Below are positions 18,199 through 26,993 of a stretch of 64,000 bases of DNA, piece after piece. This stretch comes from Ignavibacteria bacterium (GTDB lineage Bacteria > Bacteroidota > Ignavibacteria > Kapaibacteriales > Kapaibacteriaceae). Each line of letters opens with the position of its first letter. The first letter of the stretch is position 1. Position numbers and translations under genes: made by a program. The notes beneath the pieces were generated by a model. The model worked only from the letters and a program-made list of their open reading frames with translations, was not told where the DNA came from and ran no database searches. The stretch lies in NCBI GenBank assembly GCA_016707005.1, contig JADJIQ010000002.1, positions 682,001 to 746,000 on the forward strand, given 5' to 3'.

Positions 18199-19546
18199 AT
18201 GTTTGAATCCCTAAGCGATAAACTCGACTACGCCCTCAAGGCCATTCGCGGTCAGAACAAACTGACTGAAGACAACGTGAATGAAGCCTTGGCAGAAGTG
18301 CGCCGTGCCTTGCTCGACGCCGATGTCAACTTCAACGTCACGAAGAAGTTCATCGACGATGTCAAGGAGAAGTCCCTTGGCCTTGAGGTCAAGGGGCAAC
18401 CTTCTGCCTGGCCAGCTCATGATCAAGCTCATCCACGATGAGCTCGTAGCCCTCATGGGTGCGTCGAAGTCCGATCTTGTCATGGCACCTCAAGCGCCAA
18501 CGATCATCATGGTCGCTGGTCTTCAAGGTTCAGGCAAGACCACGTTCTGCGGCAAACTTGCAAACAGCCTCAAGAAGAAAGGCCGCCAGCCCCTTCTCGT
18601 GGCTTGCGACATCTACCGTCCGGCCGCTATCGATCAGCTCCGCTCTCTCGGCTCACAGATCTCGCTTCCGGTCTTCTCAAAGGAAGATGCGAAGCCTGCA
18701 GAGATCGCTGCAGATGCTCTGGTTTATGCAAAGAAGTATGGTCGCGACGTTGTCATTGTTGACACGGCCGGTCGCTTGACGATCGACGAAGAGATGATGC
18801 AAGAAGTAGCAGACCTCAAAGCGCTTCTCAAACCGCACGAGATCCTCTTTGTCTGTGATGCCATGACGGGTCAAGATGCCGTAAACACGGCTCAGGCCTT
18901 CCATGAGCGCCTCGAACTCACAGGTGTTGTGCTCACGAAGCTTGATGGTGATACTCGCGGCGGCGCCGCACTCTCTATCCGCTCCGTTGTTGGCAAGCCG
19001 ATCAAGTTCGTTGGCGTTGGCGAGAAGATCGATGCTCTGGAGCCGTTCTATCCTGAGCGTATCGCTTCGCGCATTCTTGGAATGGGCGACATCGTAACGC
19101 TCGTAGAAAAAGCACAGGCACAGATCGACGATAAAGAAGCAGAACGACTCGAAGAGAAGCTCAAGAAGAATCAGTTCACGTTTGAAGATTTCCTCGATCA
19201 AATGAAACTCATCAAGAAGATGGGTTCATTGCGCGACCTGCTAGGCATGATCCCTGGAGTGGACAAGGCCATGCGCGACGTGCAGATCGATGACAAGGCC
19301 TTTGGACGAGTTGAGGCGATCATCCTTTCGATGACGAAGGACGAACGCGTGAATCCAAGAGTACTCAATGGCAGCCGCCGCAAGCGCATCGCCGCAGGCA
19401 GTGGAACTTCCATTCAGGACGTGAACAGACTCATCAAGCAATTCGAAGACATGCAGAAAATGATGCGGAACATGACGAAGGGTAAGATGGCCAACATGAT
19501 GGGCAACCGTCAGCAGCAGTCTCCCCTCGGCATGCGTCGCGGTTGA
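18199..19546 (+). CDS. ffh: Signal recognition particle protein Ffh, frameshifted
   Basis: SRP GTPase that, with 4.5S RNA, targets nascent membrane proteins to FtsY and SecYEG. The N domain reads MFESLSDKLDYALKAIRG from 18199 in one frame; from about 18397 the protein continues in the +1 frame with PGQLMIKLIHDELVALMG, GLQGSGKTT, DTAGR, TKLDGD and a Met-rich M domain (MQKMMRNMTKGKMANMMG). The switch is at GGGG, 18393-18396. Removing one G gives EVKGNLLPGQ, the spacing normal for Ffh. Because ffh is essential, a sequencing or assembly error in the G run is the simplest explanation; programmed frameshifting is less likely. Confidence 0.93.
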
Positions 19547-19587
19547 CATTGATCCAATTTCTTTTTTTTCACACCACTACGTCCCCT

Positions 19588-19593
19588 AAGGAG
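19588..19593 (+). promoter_or_regulatory. Strong Shine-Dalgarno site of rpsP
   Basis: AAGGAG five bases before the ATG at 19599. A canonical ribosome binding site is uncommon in this window and fits a highly expressed ribosomal-protein gene. Confidence 0.6.
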
Positions 19594-19598
19594 ACATC

Positions 19599-20129
19599 AT
19601 GGTAAAACTCCGCTTGCGTCGCCGCGGTCGTAAGAAGCACCCCTTCTATGACATCGTTGCGATCGACGGACGCGCTCGTCGAGACGGCGCTTCGATCGAA
19701 CGGGTCGGCTATATCGACCCAATGACAAACCCAAAGAACGTTGTTCTTGATGCATCACGTGCGCTCTATTGGCTCAACGTGGGTGCTCAGCCAACAGACA
19801 TCGTTCATCAGATCCTCAGCCGCGAAGGAGTTCTCCTCCGCCGTCACCTTGGTTTCAAGGGCAAGACGGAAGAAGAGATCGAAGCCGCCGTTGCACAACA
19901 TAAGGCTGTTGCGCAGTCTCGCTACGACCGCCTTAAGAAGCGTCGTGCAGACCGCGATAAGGCACGCGCAGAAGCTGCCAAGGCACCTGTTGTTGAAGCA
20001 GCTCCTGAAGTAGCCCCTGTTGCAGAAGCAGCTCCTGAAGTAGCTCCTGTTGCAGAAGCAGCTCCTGAAGTAGCTCCTGTTGCAGAAGCAGCTCCTGAAG
20101 CAGCTCCTGAAGCTCCAGCCGCAGAATAA
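19599..20129 (+). CDS. rpsP: Ribosomal protein S16 with Ala/Pro-rich tail
   Basis: Small-subunit protein bS16. The first 85 residues are typical (MVKLRLRRRGRKKHPFYDIVAID, IDPMTNP, GAQPTD). The protein is 176 residues, about twice the usual length. A charged helix (about 85-130) leads into a tail made of EAAPEVAPVA decapeptides encoded by a 30-bp tandem repeat (19995-20105). Such tails occur on S16 of other FCB bacteria; the function is unknown. The usual neighbours rimM and trmD are not next to it; ffh lies 52 bases upstream. Confidence 0.96.
   Translation: MVKLRLRRRGRKKHPFYDIVAIDGRARRDGASIERVGYIDPMTNPKNVVLDASRALYWLNVGAQPTDIVHQILSREGVLLRRHLGFKGKTEEEIEAAVAQHKAVAQSRYDRLKKRRADRDKARAEAAKAPVVEAAPEVAPVAEAAPEVAPVAEAAPEVAPVAEAAPEAAPEAPAAE
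19995..20105 (+). repeat. 30-bp tandem repeat inside rpsP
   Basis: Three nearly identical 30-bp units starting GAAGCAGCTCCTGAAG, plus a partial fourth. Each encodes the decapeptide EAAPEVAPVA. Copy number is likely to vary between strains. Confidence 0.85.
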
Positions 20130-20151
20130 CTCTTCATTCAGATACTCAACC

Positions 20152-20190
20152 AAGAGCGCGTTCATCACCCGATGGACGCGCTCTTTCTTT
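20152..20190 (+). terminator. Rho-independent terminator after rpsP
   Basis: AGAGCGCGT (20153-20161) pairs perfectly with ACGCGCTCT (20176-20184) across a 14-base loop, followed by TTCTTT. It is the clearest intrinsic terminator in the window. Confidence 0.8.
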
Positions 20191-20200
20191 AAATTCCCTC

Positions 20201-20626
20201 ATGCTGCATCCAACGATATCAGAACGCTACGTGCAACACCGCCGGGTTTATGCTCGCTTGTTGCGTCTCGCTTTTACGCTGGCAGGCCTCTATTGGTTTG
20301 TGATCTATACGCTGCCTCTTGAGCAGCACATGTCACTTCGGGCCGGTCAGTCGATGATCTACTTCATTCTGATGACGCTCTGGGGTTTGGATTATATGCG
20401 CGAGCAACGCAGGCTCACGGTGATCATTGAAGCAGCAAATGGGAAGGGGCTTCCCCCTGATCAGGTCACGTTTTCTGACGTGGCCAGGTACGAATCGCTC
20501 TTTTCAATGTTCGTTCCTCGCAGGGGTTTCTGGGGAACTGTTGTTCCAATGATCTTCACGCTCGGACTCCCCGCAGCTCTCATTCTAGTGGTGCTCCAAT
20601 ACGTGCGAGTTTTCGCAGCCTTCTAG
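20201..20626 (+). CDS. Small inner-membrane protein, unknown function
   Basis: Unrecognised protein of 141 residues with three predicted membrane segments: LLRLAFTLAGLYWFVIYTL (about 20-38), MIYFILMTLWGLDYM (about 52-66) and a C-terminal hydrophobic stretch (about 115-137). Cytosolic-looking loops are basic. It is placed after the rpsP terminator and before the FG-GAP gene on the same strand. No motif permits a functional call. Confidence 0.6.
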   Translation: MLHPTISERYVQHRRVYARLLRLAFTLAGLYWFVIYTLPLEQHMSLRAGQSMIYFILMTLWGLDYMREQRRLTVIIEAANGKGLPPDQVTFSDVARYESLFSMFVPRRGFWGTVVPMIFTLGLPAALILVVLQYVRVFAAF

Positions 20627-20693
20627 GGTCGCACGCGTTCCAACGAAGGGCCGTACACGCTATCTTTCGGCTTCCCTTTCCGGAGATAGAACG

Positions 20694-23600
20694 ATGCTGC
20701 GCAGCCCCCTTTCAAGTGCTATTGCGTTTCTCATAGCGGTGCTTACTGTTGATGCTTCGGCACGGCTTGATACAGTACGACTCGACAACGGGACGGCAGG
20801 GTCAGCGAATTCGGTTCGTGCCCAGTGGGAAGAGTCTGTTATCCTCAGTCCCGAACGTCCATGCCACGTCAAGAAGATCCTCGTTTACTACGGCGCAGGC
20901 ACCGGAAGCGATGAGATCCGCATCACCGGCGACGCATCTGAAGGCACGATCCCACCCTCACAGTATTGCTTCTCGTACAACACCCTCGTTGCTCAGACGG
21001 TAAACGTCACAAAGACAGGATGGGTTGAGGTTGATGTGAGCGCGCACGGACTCGTCATCGGTGGATACGATCGCATTGTCGTGCAGCACCTACTTCGAAC
21101 AGGTGGTCCGGTCTGGGCTCAGGACAACAACGGGATGACGGCCGTTACCTCGTTTCTCTACGACCCGATCTCCCCGAATCCGAATTTCTATAACATCCCG
21201 GGTATCTACTACCGTGCCACCGGCGACTACATGGTTCGGCTCGTTGTTGAGGACGTTCATGAGTTCCGTCCTGCTCCCCAATTCAGTGATGTCTCGGCAG
21301 AAATGGGGCTCACCAATACCGACGGATCAGCTATCCGATCGGATCAGGCCACCGTGGTCGACTGGGATAACGACGGATTCGACGACGTATGCCTCGGAGC
21401 GTTTTACTTCCACAACGACAGCGGTGTTCGATTCACGCGGGTAACACTTCCGATGGCAGGCGGCCCAACATCGTGGGGAGACGTGGATAACGATGGAGAC
21501 ATGGACTGTTTTGTAGCCGCAGGTAACTTATCCGACCAACTATGGCGCAATGATGGCAACGGGGTCTTTGTTGACGTCACATCTGCATCGTTTGTCACGA
21601 ATGACGCACCAACTGTAACAGCGCTTTGGTTTGATATGGATCACGATGGAGATCTCGATCTTTTTCTCGCAAACGGCCGTAGAGAAGTGAACGGTCAGGA
21701 AACCTACTTCCAAGACAAGCTCTTGCGCAATAATGGCGCTATGCAATTCTCCGACGTCACAACATCATCCCAACTAGCATTGGGAGAACCAAGCCCGTTC
21801 TATGATACATGGGGCGCATCATTGTGTGACTTCAATAGCGATGGATGGACCGACATCTTCGTTGCGACATATCGGTTAGCGCCTGATCGCTTATATCGCA
21901 ACAACATGAATGGAACGTTCACCGAGGTCTCGCAACAGACAGGTGCTATTGGCATCGCTACAACCCAGCCACAGTACTTCGGACATGGCATGGGCAGTGA
22001 TTGGGCAGATATCGACAACGATGGAGACCTTGACCTAGCCGTTGGCAACCTTGGTCACCCCGATTCACGCGCTCAGTACTCAAACCCATCACTTATTCTC
22101 CGCAATACCGGTAGCAACGCGTCACCATCCTTCACAAATTGGTACGGAACAGATGCCCAAGGCATCCTGCGCTGGCATGGTGTGAAGTTCCGTGAAATGA
22201 ATGCCGGGATGTGTTTTGGAGACCTTGACCACGATGGCAGTTCGGATCTCTGGCACGGTCAGATATCGTATGAAGCCTTTGGTGCCGGCGCGAACCGTCC
22301 CGCCCACCTCTACTATGGTTCAACAACCCCCAACACGCCCTTTGTTGACCGCGCATGGGAGCAAGGGCTCTTTATCCATGGTGCATGGACCGCTGTACGT
22401 TTCGATGTCGATCGCGATGGAGATCTCGACCTTCTTTGCGCCAGCGGCACAGAGAACATTAAACTCTTCCGCAATGACGTTGCGAAACTCGGCAACAGCA
22501 TCACCCTCCGTCTTCGTGATGCCTCTGCATCCTCACATCGCGACGCATACGGTGCCCATGCAACGATCTATGCAGGGGGCAAGCAATACCATCGATGGAT
22601 GCCCGGCACGGTATCCGGTGGACGCATGTCGCAAATGTCACAAGACCTCCACGTTGGCATTGGACGGAGCACGATCGACAGCGTCGTTGTTGTGTGGCCG
22701 AATGGCTCGCGTACATCGTACACAACAGCTACCGAGAATGGTGCGTGGATCGTGGCAAAGAACGGATCAGTGTCGCCTCTCACGCAACCACGCGCACTAC
22801 AACTGGCACCAGCTACCGGATCGATCGATCACGCTTCGCCCGTCATCTTGCAGTGGACCGGTCCTCGGGGTTCCATCTACGATGTTGTGATCGGGCTCAA
22901 GCCGGACTTCAATCAGCCACTGCGCGATGTAATGGGAGCTGCAAGCGATACGATCATCTTCAATAACGGCACACCCGGAACTACATACTTCTGGCGGGTA
23001 CGTCTGAGTGGTCAAAAGTGGTCGCCAACATGGAACTTCACCATCGGTCGTCCGGCAGCTCTCCCTGTACAACTCGAGACCCCTGCTCACCAAGCCATCA
23101 ACGTGCCCACCATCGCACCACTCGTTTGGCATAAGGCAACCTATGCGGGTAGCCTGTCGCTTCCATTGACCTACACCGTAGAGCTTGCATCAGATCCAAA
23201 CTTCTCGGAGAACCTACAACGACTTGTTGGCGTAGTAGACACAACGGTAACTGCCACCGGAATCGGCACCGCCTCTGTCCAGTATTGGCGTGTGCGTGCT
23301 GACAACCAATGGCAGAACGGCATTTGGTCCAACGTTCGAAAGTTCACCACGTATGATGTACCCGGAAGCATCGAACTCGTTTTCCCGGCGAACAATGCAA
23401 CGAATGTCACTACCCGTCCGCGATTCACCTGGAACCGCAATGCCTTCGTTGATCGCGGATATGAAGTTGAGGTAGACACAGTAGAGACGTTTGCAACCGC
23501 TGTAAAACGCAAGGCAGGAGACACCTCACTGGCCATCACGCCCCCTCTCAAACCTTCCAAGACCTACTATTGGCATGTACGAGGAACGAACACAGCAGGA

Positions 23601-23843
23601 AGCGGAGAGTTCAGCAGCACCTACACGTTCAACACCGCATCAACAACGTCAGTGGATGAGGGGGCGATGGAGATCAACACCACGATACAGACGATAGAGC
23701 TCTACGATGTACTCGGAAGACTGATAACATCAGGTTCTATCGAAGACAGACCAGAGATGCTCGGACGCAGCCACGGTCTTGTCTTGTGTGTTGAACGTTC
23801 GGCATCTGGGAGCGTCATCAGGTCCTATACAACGTTCCGGTAA
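20694..23843 (+). CDS. FG-GAP/VCBS repeat protein with ASPIC/UnbV domain
   Basis: Exported protein of 1049 residues. Signal peptide about 1-24. At least six calcium-binding FG-GAP motifs follow (DVDNDGDMDCF, DMDHDGDLDLF, DFNSDGWTDIF, DIDNDGDLDLA, DLDHDGSSDLW, DVDRDGDLDLL; about 220-580), forming an integrin-like beta-propeller. An ASPIC/UnbV segment ends in VVVWPNGSRTSY (about 665). Three fibronectin-III-like or Ig-like domains follow (about 700-985). The last 60 residues (IELYDVLGRLITSG) look like a shortened T9SS sorting domain. Surface adhesion or carbohydrate binding is inference. Confidence 0.85.
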   Translation: MLRSPLSSAIAFLIAVLTVDASARLDTVRLDNGTAGSANSVRAQWEESVILSPERPCHVKKILVYYGAGTGSDEIRITGDASEGTIPPSQYCFSYNTLVAQTVNVTKTGWVEVDVSAHGLVIGGYDRIVVQHLLRTGGPVWAQDNNGMTAVTSFLYDPISPNPNFYNIPGIYYRATGDYMVRLVVEDVHEFRPAPQFSDVSAEMGLTNTDGSAIRSDQATVVDWDNDGFDDVCLGAFYFHNDSGVRFTRVTLPMAGGPTSWGDVDNDGDMDCFVAAGNLSDQLWRNDGNGVFVDVTSASFVTNDAPTVTALWFDMDHDGDLDLFLANGRREVNGQETYFQDKLLRNNGAMQFSDVTTSSQLALGEPSPFYDTWGASLCDFNSDGWTDIFVATYRLAPDRLYRNNMNGTFTEVSQQTGAIGIATTQPQYFGHGMGSDWADIDNDGDLDLAVGNLGHPDSRAQYSNPSLILRNTGSNASPSFTNWYGTDAQGILRWHGVKFREMNAGMCFGDLDHDGSSDLWHGQISYEAFGAGANRPAHLYYGSTTPNTPFVDRAWEQGLFIHGAWTAVRFDVDRDGDLDLLCASGTENIKLFRNDVAKLGNSITLRLRDASASSHRDAYGAHATIYAGGKQYHRWMPGTVSGGRMSQMSQDLHVGIGRSTIDSVVVVWPNGSRTSYTTATENGAWIVAKNGSVSPLTQPRALQLAPATGSIDHASPVILQWTGPRGSIYDVVIGLKPDFNQPLRDVMGAASDTIIFNNGTPGTTYFWRVRLSGQKWSPTWNFTIGRPAALPVQLETPAHQAINVPTIAPLVWHKATYAGSLSLPLTYTVELASDPNFSENLQRLVGVVDTTVTATGIGTASVQYWRVRADNQWQNGIWSNVRKFTTYDVPGSIELVFPANNATNVTTRPRFTWNRNAFVDRGYEVEVDTVETFATAVKRKAGDTSLAITPPLKPSKTYYWHVRGTNTAGSGEFSSTYTFNTASTTSVDEGAMEINTTIQTIELYDVLGRLITSGSIEDRPEMLGRSHGLVLCVERSASGSVIRSYTTFR

Positions 23844-23856
23844 CTGAACAACTGCG

Positions 23857-23864
23857 TAACTTCG
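23857..23864 (+). promoter_or_regulatory. -7 element of the CDF gene
   Basis: TAACTTCG (TAnnTTYG) with only five bases before the ATG at 23870, consistent with a leaderless transcript. It lies in the short gap after the stop codon of the preceding gene. Confidence 0.45.
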
Positions 23865-23869
23865 CGGTC

Positions 23870-24871
23870 ATGTTCAACGCAATAACAGCAGCCCGTCAGA
23901 TCATTCGTCCGCTCCTGAGGCGTGATGCTCCCGAATACGCATCGATGATCTCTCTCATCGTTTGTATTGTGATGGCCGCTGTTTCACTTGTGATCGGCCT
24001 CGTTCAGCGGTCCTTGATCGTGCAAACGAACGGATACATCACACTGATCGACATCGGGAACTCGCTGCTGTTCCTTGCGGCCGTTCAACGCTCCATGCGC
24101 GATCCGGACATGACCTTCAACTACGGATACGGCAAGTATGAAAGCCTAGCGATCCTTGTAAGTGCGAATCTCCTCATCGTCCTCACGATCTTCACGATCA
24201 GCGAGGCTGTGCTGATCTTCCAAACGCCACCGGTTGACCAGAACTCCTATCTCTTGCTAACATGGAGCGCTGCATCATTCTTTGTGATGCGTTTCACCGG
24301 CAGACTTCTGAATACGTATGCGAATCGTTTTCACATGCCCATGCTCAAGTACGATGCAGAGCTGTGGCGTGTTGATTCATGGATCGAGATCGGCGTGTTT
24401 GCCAGCCTCATCGTAAGTGGCGTACTCCAGTACCTCGGACAATATTCCATTGGTGCGGTGCTTGACGGCATCGTCTCCATTGGAATGCTCATCGTTGCCA
24501 TCCAAGTTCCGCTGAAACACGGGAGCGAGGCATTCCGTCAGTTACTTGACAGAACGCTGCCGGACGAGATGCAGTACGAGATCCTCGCTGTGATCGCTGA
24601 GAATCACGACCGAATGTGCGAGTTCAAAAGTGTTCACACACGCCAGTCCGGCAAGGACATCTTCATAGAGATCGATCTTGTGATGCCGTTTGACTATACA
24701 CTCGAGCATCTATATCAGCTAGAAGCGGATATTCTCAAGGGGCTTCATCAGAAGTTTCCAACGGCTATCCCGCGTGTATACGTTACGCCGTGCGATCACC
24801 AGTGTGAACACGCGGGCACAACTACGTGTCCGGTGAAGAAAGCCATTCAGCCCCCTACTTACCTCGCTTGA
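23870..24871 (+). CDS. Cation diffusion facilitator (CDF) family transporter
   Basis: Inner-membrane protein of 333 residues with about six membrane segments and a C-terminal cytoplasmic domain; CDF proteins export divalent metals by proton antiport. NYGYGKYESLA (84-94) is the family loop after TM2. The metal-site positions are atypical: TM2 has D61 in DIGNS but Ser at +4 instead of Asp, and TM5 has D169xxxE173 instead of HxxxD. The tail carries CDHQCEHAGTTTCP, a possible metal-binding cluster. Specificity (Zn, Fe or Mn) is uncertain. Its 3' end overlaps the convergent OmpA gene by 17 bp. Confidence 0.87.
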   Translation: MFNAITAARQIIRPLLRRDAPEYASMISLIVCIVMAAVSLVIGLVQRSLIVQTNGYITLIDIGNSLLFLAAVQRSMRDPDMTFNYGYGKYESLAILVSANLLIVLTIFTISEAVLIFQTPPVDQNSYLLLTWSAASFFVMRFTGRLLNTYANRFHMPMLKYDAELWRVDSWIEIGVFASLIVSGVLQYLGQYSIGAVLDGIVSIGMLIVAIQVPLKHGSEAFRQLLDRTLPDEMQYEILAVIAENHDRMCEFKSVHTRQSGKDIFIEIDLVMPFDYTLEHLYQLEADILKGLHQKFPTAIPRVYVTPCDHQCEHAGTTTCPVKKAIQPPTYLA

Positions 24872-26993
24872 CCTCGATCTGTACTGTACGGCTGAGGAAA
24901 CGTTCTTCCGGTGTAGCGTAGGATTCAATACCTGGTGGGAATCGGTCCGTACGGATCTCATTACACGCCAGATCCACACGCTTCTTGAGGTGTTTCTTGA
25001 TCGTGGAACAGACGGCATCGGCGCGCTTCTGGGAAAGCTTCTTATTGAACTCCGCGTTCCCAAGCATGTCGGCATACCCACGAACTACCACCGTTGAACC
25101 AGCAGGGACGTTCTCGATAAACGTCTTGATCTGTTCTTCTGCGATCGGCGTGATCTCATCGCTGGCCACATCAAAGAGCGTTAGTGTAAGGCGCTCCAAC
25201 TCGATCTTTGTTGTGTCCTTCTTAACGGCGAGCTTAGTGACAGCCGTTGCAGACACTCCACGGATCGCATTCACCTTCAGCTTCACATCCACCGGTTTGC
25301 CATCCTGCATTAGGTCGGCTGTTGCCGGCGTAAGGACCTGTGTGACTTGTCCGGGCACGCCCTTGCCGGACTGTGAGAACACCACCGTGGACCCCGATGT
25401 TGCTTCAAGTGTCCAATCTGTGAGGTACTGCTGACTCGTTCCAAACGGATCGAACATGATCTTCGGCGGATCCACTGTTTGTGCTTCATTGAATCTGCGT
25501 TTGGCTACAGAACTGAGCAAGGCAAGATCATTGGTCAGGATCTCAACGCGACGATTCTCCGAGTACCCTTCTTCTGACTGTTGTCGAGTTGCACGTTCAG
25601 GAGCGCACGAGCCACTTGCCGTTTCAACCGAGATCCGATCTCCGCTCACGCCCCAGACACGAACAAGGTAGTCCTTCACAGCTGTTGCACGTTTTTTCGC
25701 AAGATCACAATCAGCTCCTTCCGTGGTAGGGTCTGATGTTCCGCGCAACCTGATCGTGGCATTTGGCATGTTCTTCATCCGCTCGCCAACGATGTTCAGG
25801 ATCTCGCGGTGCACGGCTGTAGTTCGAGGCGCAACTGCCGACGCATCGTATTCCTTAGGATCCGCCACTTGATGATAGCGGAAGGACAACGAAATGGATT
25901 GGGCCTCGAAGAACACAACGGGGAGAATAGGAAGAGCTTCTGTGATGAATTGCGTTGAGACATTGATCGTAAAGATGTCCTTCAGTGCACCTGACGCTTC
26001 AACGGCCTTGGCAGCGATCTTGGCATAGATGATCGGAGGGGGCGGACTGAACACTGTATCTGTGCGATAGGCCCGATCGGTGATCGTAACCAAGTCTGTA
26101 GCAACCACGGTATCCGTGACGATTCGTTCTTGCCCCGGTACTCGGCGACGTTCAGCATCTGGTGCGATGTCTACGATCACGGAGTCCACAAACTCTTCAC
26201 GTCTGCGCTCCACCGGCGTTGGAGGCTCTGGTGCGTTAAGAGACATCGCGATGCTAGCGCCAACGCGCAGCATGTTCGCTTTCCAGTCCTGACCCTCTAC
26301 GATATCACTAAGGCCGATGGTATAGAGGATCTCCGGCGTAAGGACAACGGAGTGGTTCTCTGTGAGGGGGATATCATACCCGAGGCCCACGACTGCACCG
26401 AGCTGTGGCGATGACAGTCCCGTGATGTCGGCATTAACTGTTTCATTCCGCACGCGGCGTCCATTCTCAAACGTGCCGGTACCAGGAACGATAAGAGTTT
26501 CTTCTTGAGTGAACGTTGGTTGGGACATGATCCCGGCCGATGCACCAAGCATAAGACGCAGCGGGTCGAACACGCGAATGTCCACGAGGAACTCACCGCC
26601 GAGCCACGACATGCGTGCATCAAGGGAATGGCGCGTTACGCCCTCCGTGGCACCTGAAACAAAGATGTTTTCATCTGTCTCAAACGTTCCGTTGTAGGAC
26701 GCAAAGGTTCCGCGCAATGTGAGTCGAAATGTCTTCGTAACCTCTTGACGAATGAACGCAGAAATGGCCGGACCAAAACTCTGCGCGGACGTGTATCCTA
26801 CGCAACAGGTAGGTGCCTGCGGAAGAACAAAATCGCCGCTGTGCATCACCATGTTGAGATCGGCGCTCATACCGATCTGGAACAGCCACACATCCTCCGG
26901 ACGAGTGACCTTCCACCATTGTGCGGAAGCGATGAGTGGAACAAAAAAGAAGCAAAGGGCAAGAAGAAGCCGACGGCATAGTGGGTGCTTCAT
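24855..26993 (-). CDS. OmpA-family outer-membrane protein with two OmpA-like domains
   Basis: Exported protein of 712 residues: signal peptide MKHPLCRRLLLALCFFFVPLIASAQ, a beta-barrel-like N-terminal half, then two OmpA-like peptidoglycan-binding domains. The first is at about 400-530 (ATIRLRGTSD, SENRRVEILTND) and the second is C-terminal (STVVVRGYADMLGNAEFNKKLSQKRADAV, SRTVQIEVKRG). It probably tethers the outer membrane to peptidoglycan. The ATG at 26993 overlaps the WD40 gene stop as ATGA; the frame is open 48 codons further but without coding character. It ends convergently inside the CDF gene. Confidence 0.88.
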   Translation of the reverse strand: MKHPLCRRLLLALCFFFVPLIASAQWWKVTRPEDVWLFQIGMSADLNMVMHSGDFVLPQAPTCCVGYTSAQSFGPAISAFIRQEVTKTFRLTLRGTFASYNGTFETDENIFVSGATEGVTRHSLDARMSWLGGEFLVDIRVFDPLRLMLGASAGIMSQPTFTQEETLIVPGTGTFENGRRVRNETVNADITGLSSPQLGAVVGLGYDIPLTENHSVVLTPEILYTIGLSDIVEGQDWKANMLRVGASIAMSLNAPEPPTPVERRREEFVDSVIVDIAPDAERRRVPGQERIVTDTVVATDLVTITDRAYRTDTVFSPPPPIIYAKIAAKAVEASGALKDIFTINVSTQFITEALPILPVVFFEAQSISLSFRYHQVADPKEYDASAVAPRTTAVHREILNIVGERMKNMPNATIRLRGTSDPTTEGADCDLAKKRATAVKDYLVRVWGVSGDRISVETASGSCAPERATRQQSEEGYSENRRVEILTNDLALLSSVAKRRFNEAQTVDPPKIMFDPFGTSQQYLTDWTLEATSGSTVVFSQSGKGVPGQVTQVLTPATADLMQDGKPVDVKLKVNAIRGVSATAVTKLAVKKDTTKIELERLTLTLFDVASDEITPIAEEQIKTFIENVPAGSTVVVRGYADMLGNAEFNKKLSQKRADAVCSTIKKHLKKRVDLACNEIRTDRFPPGIESYATPEERFLSRTVQIEVKRGK

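Noticed and set aside
18391..18400. Programmed frameshift in ffh
   Set aside because: No downstream stem-loop or slippery heptamer of a known type was found, and ffh is not known to use frameshifting; homopolymer error is simpler. Kept open in the findings.
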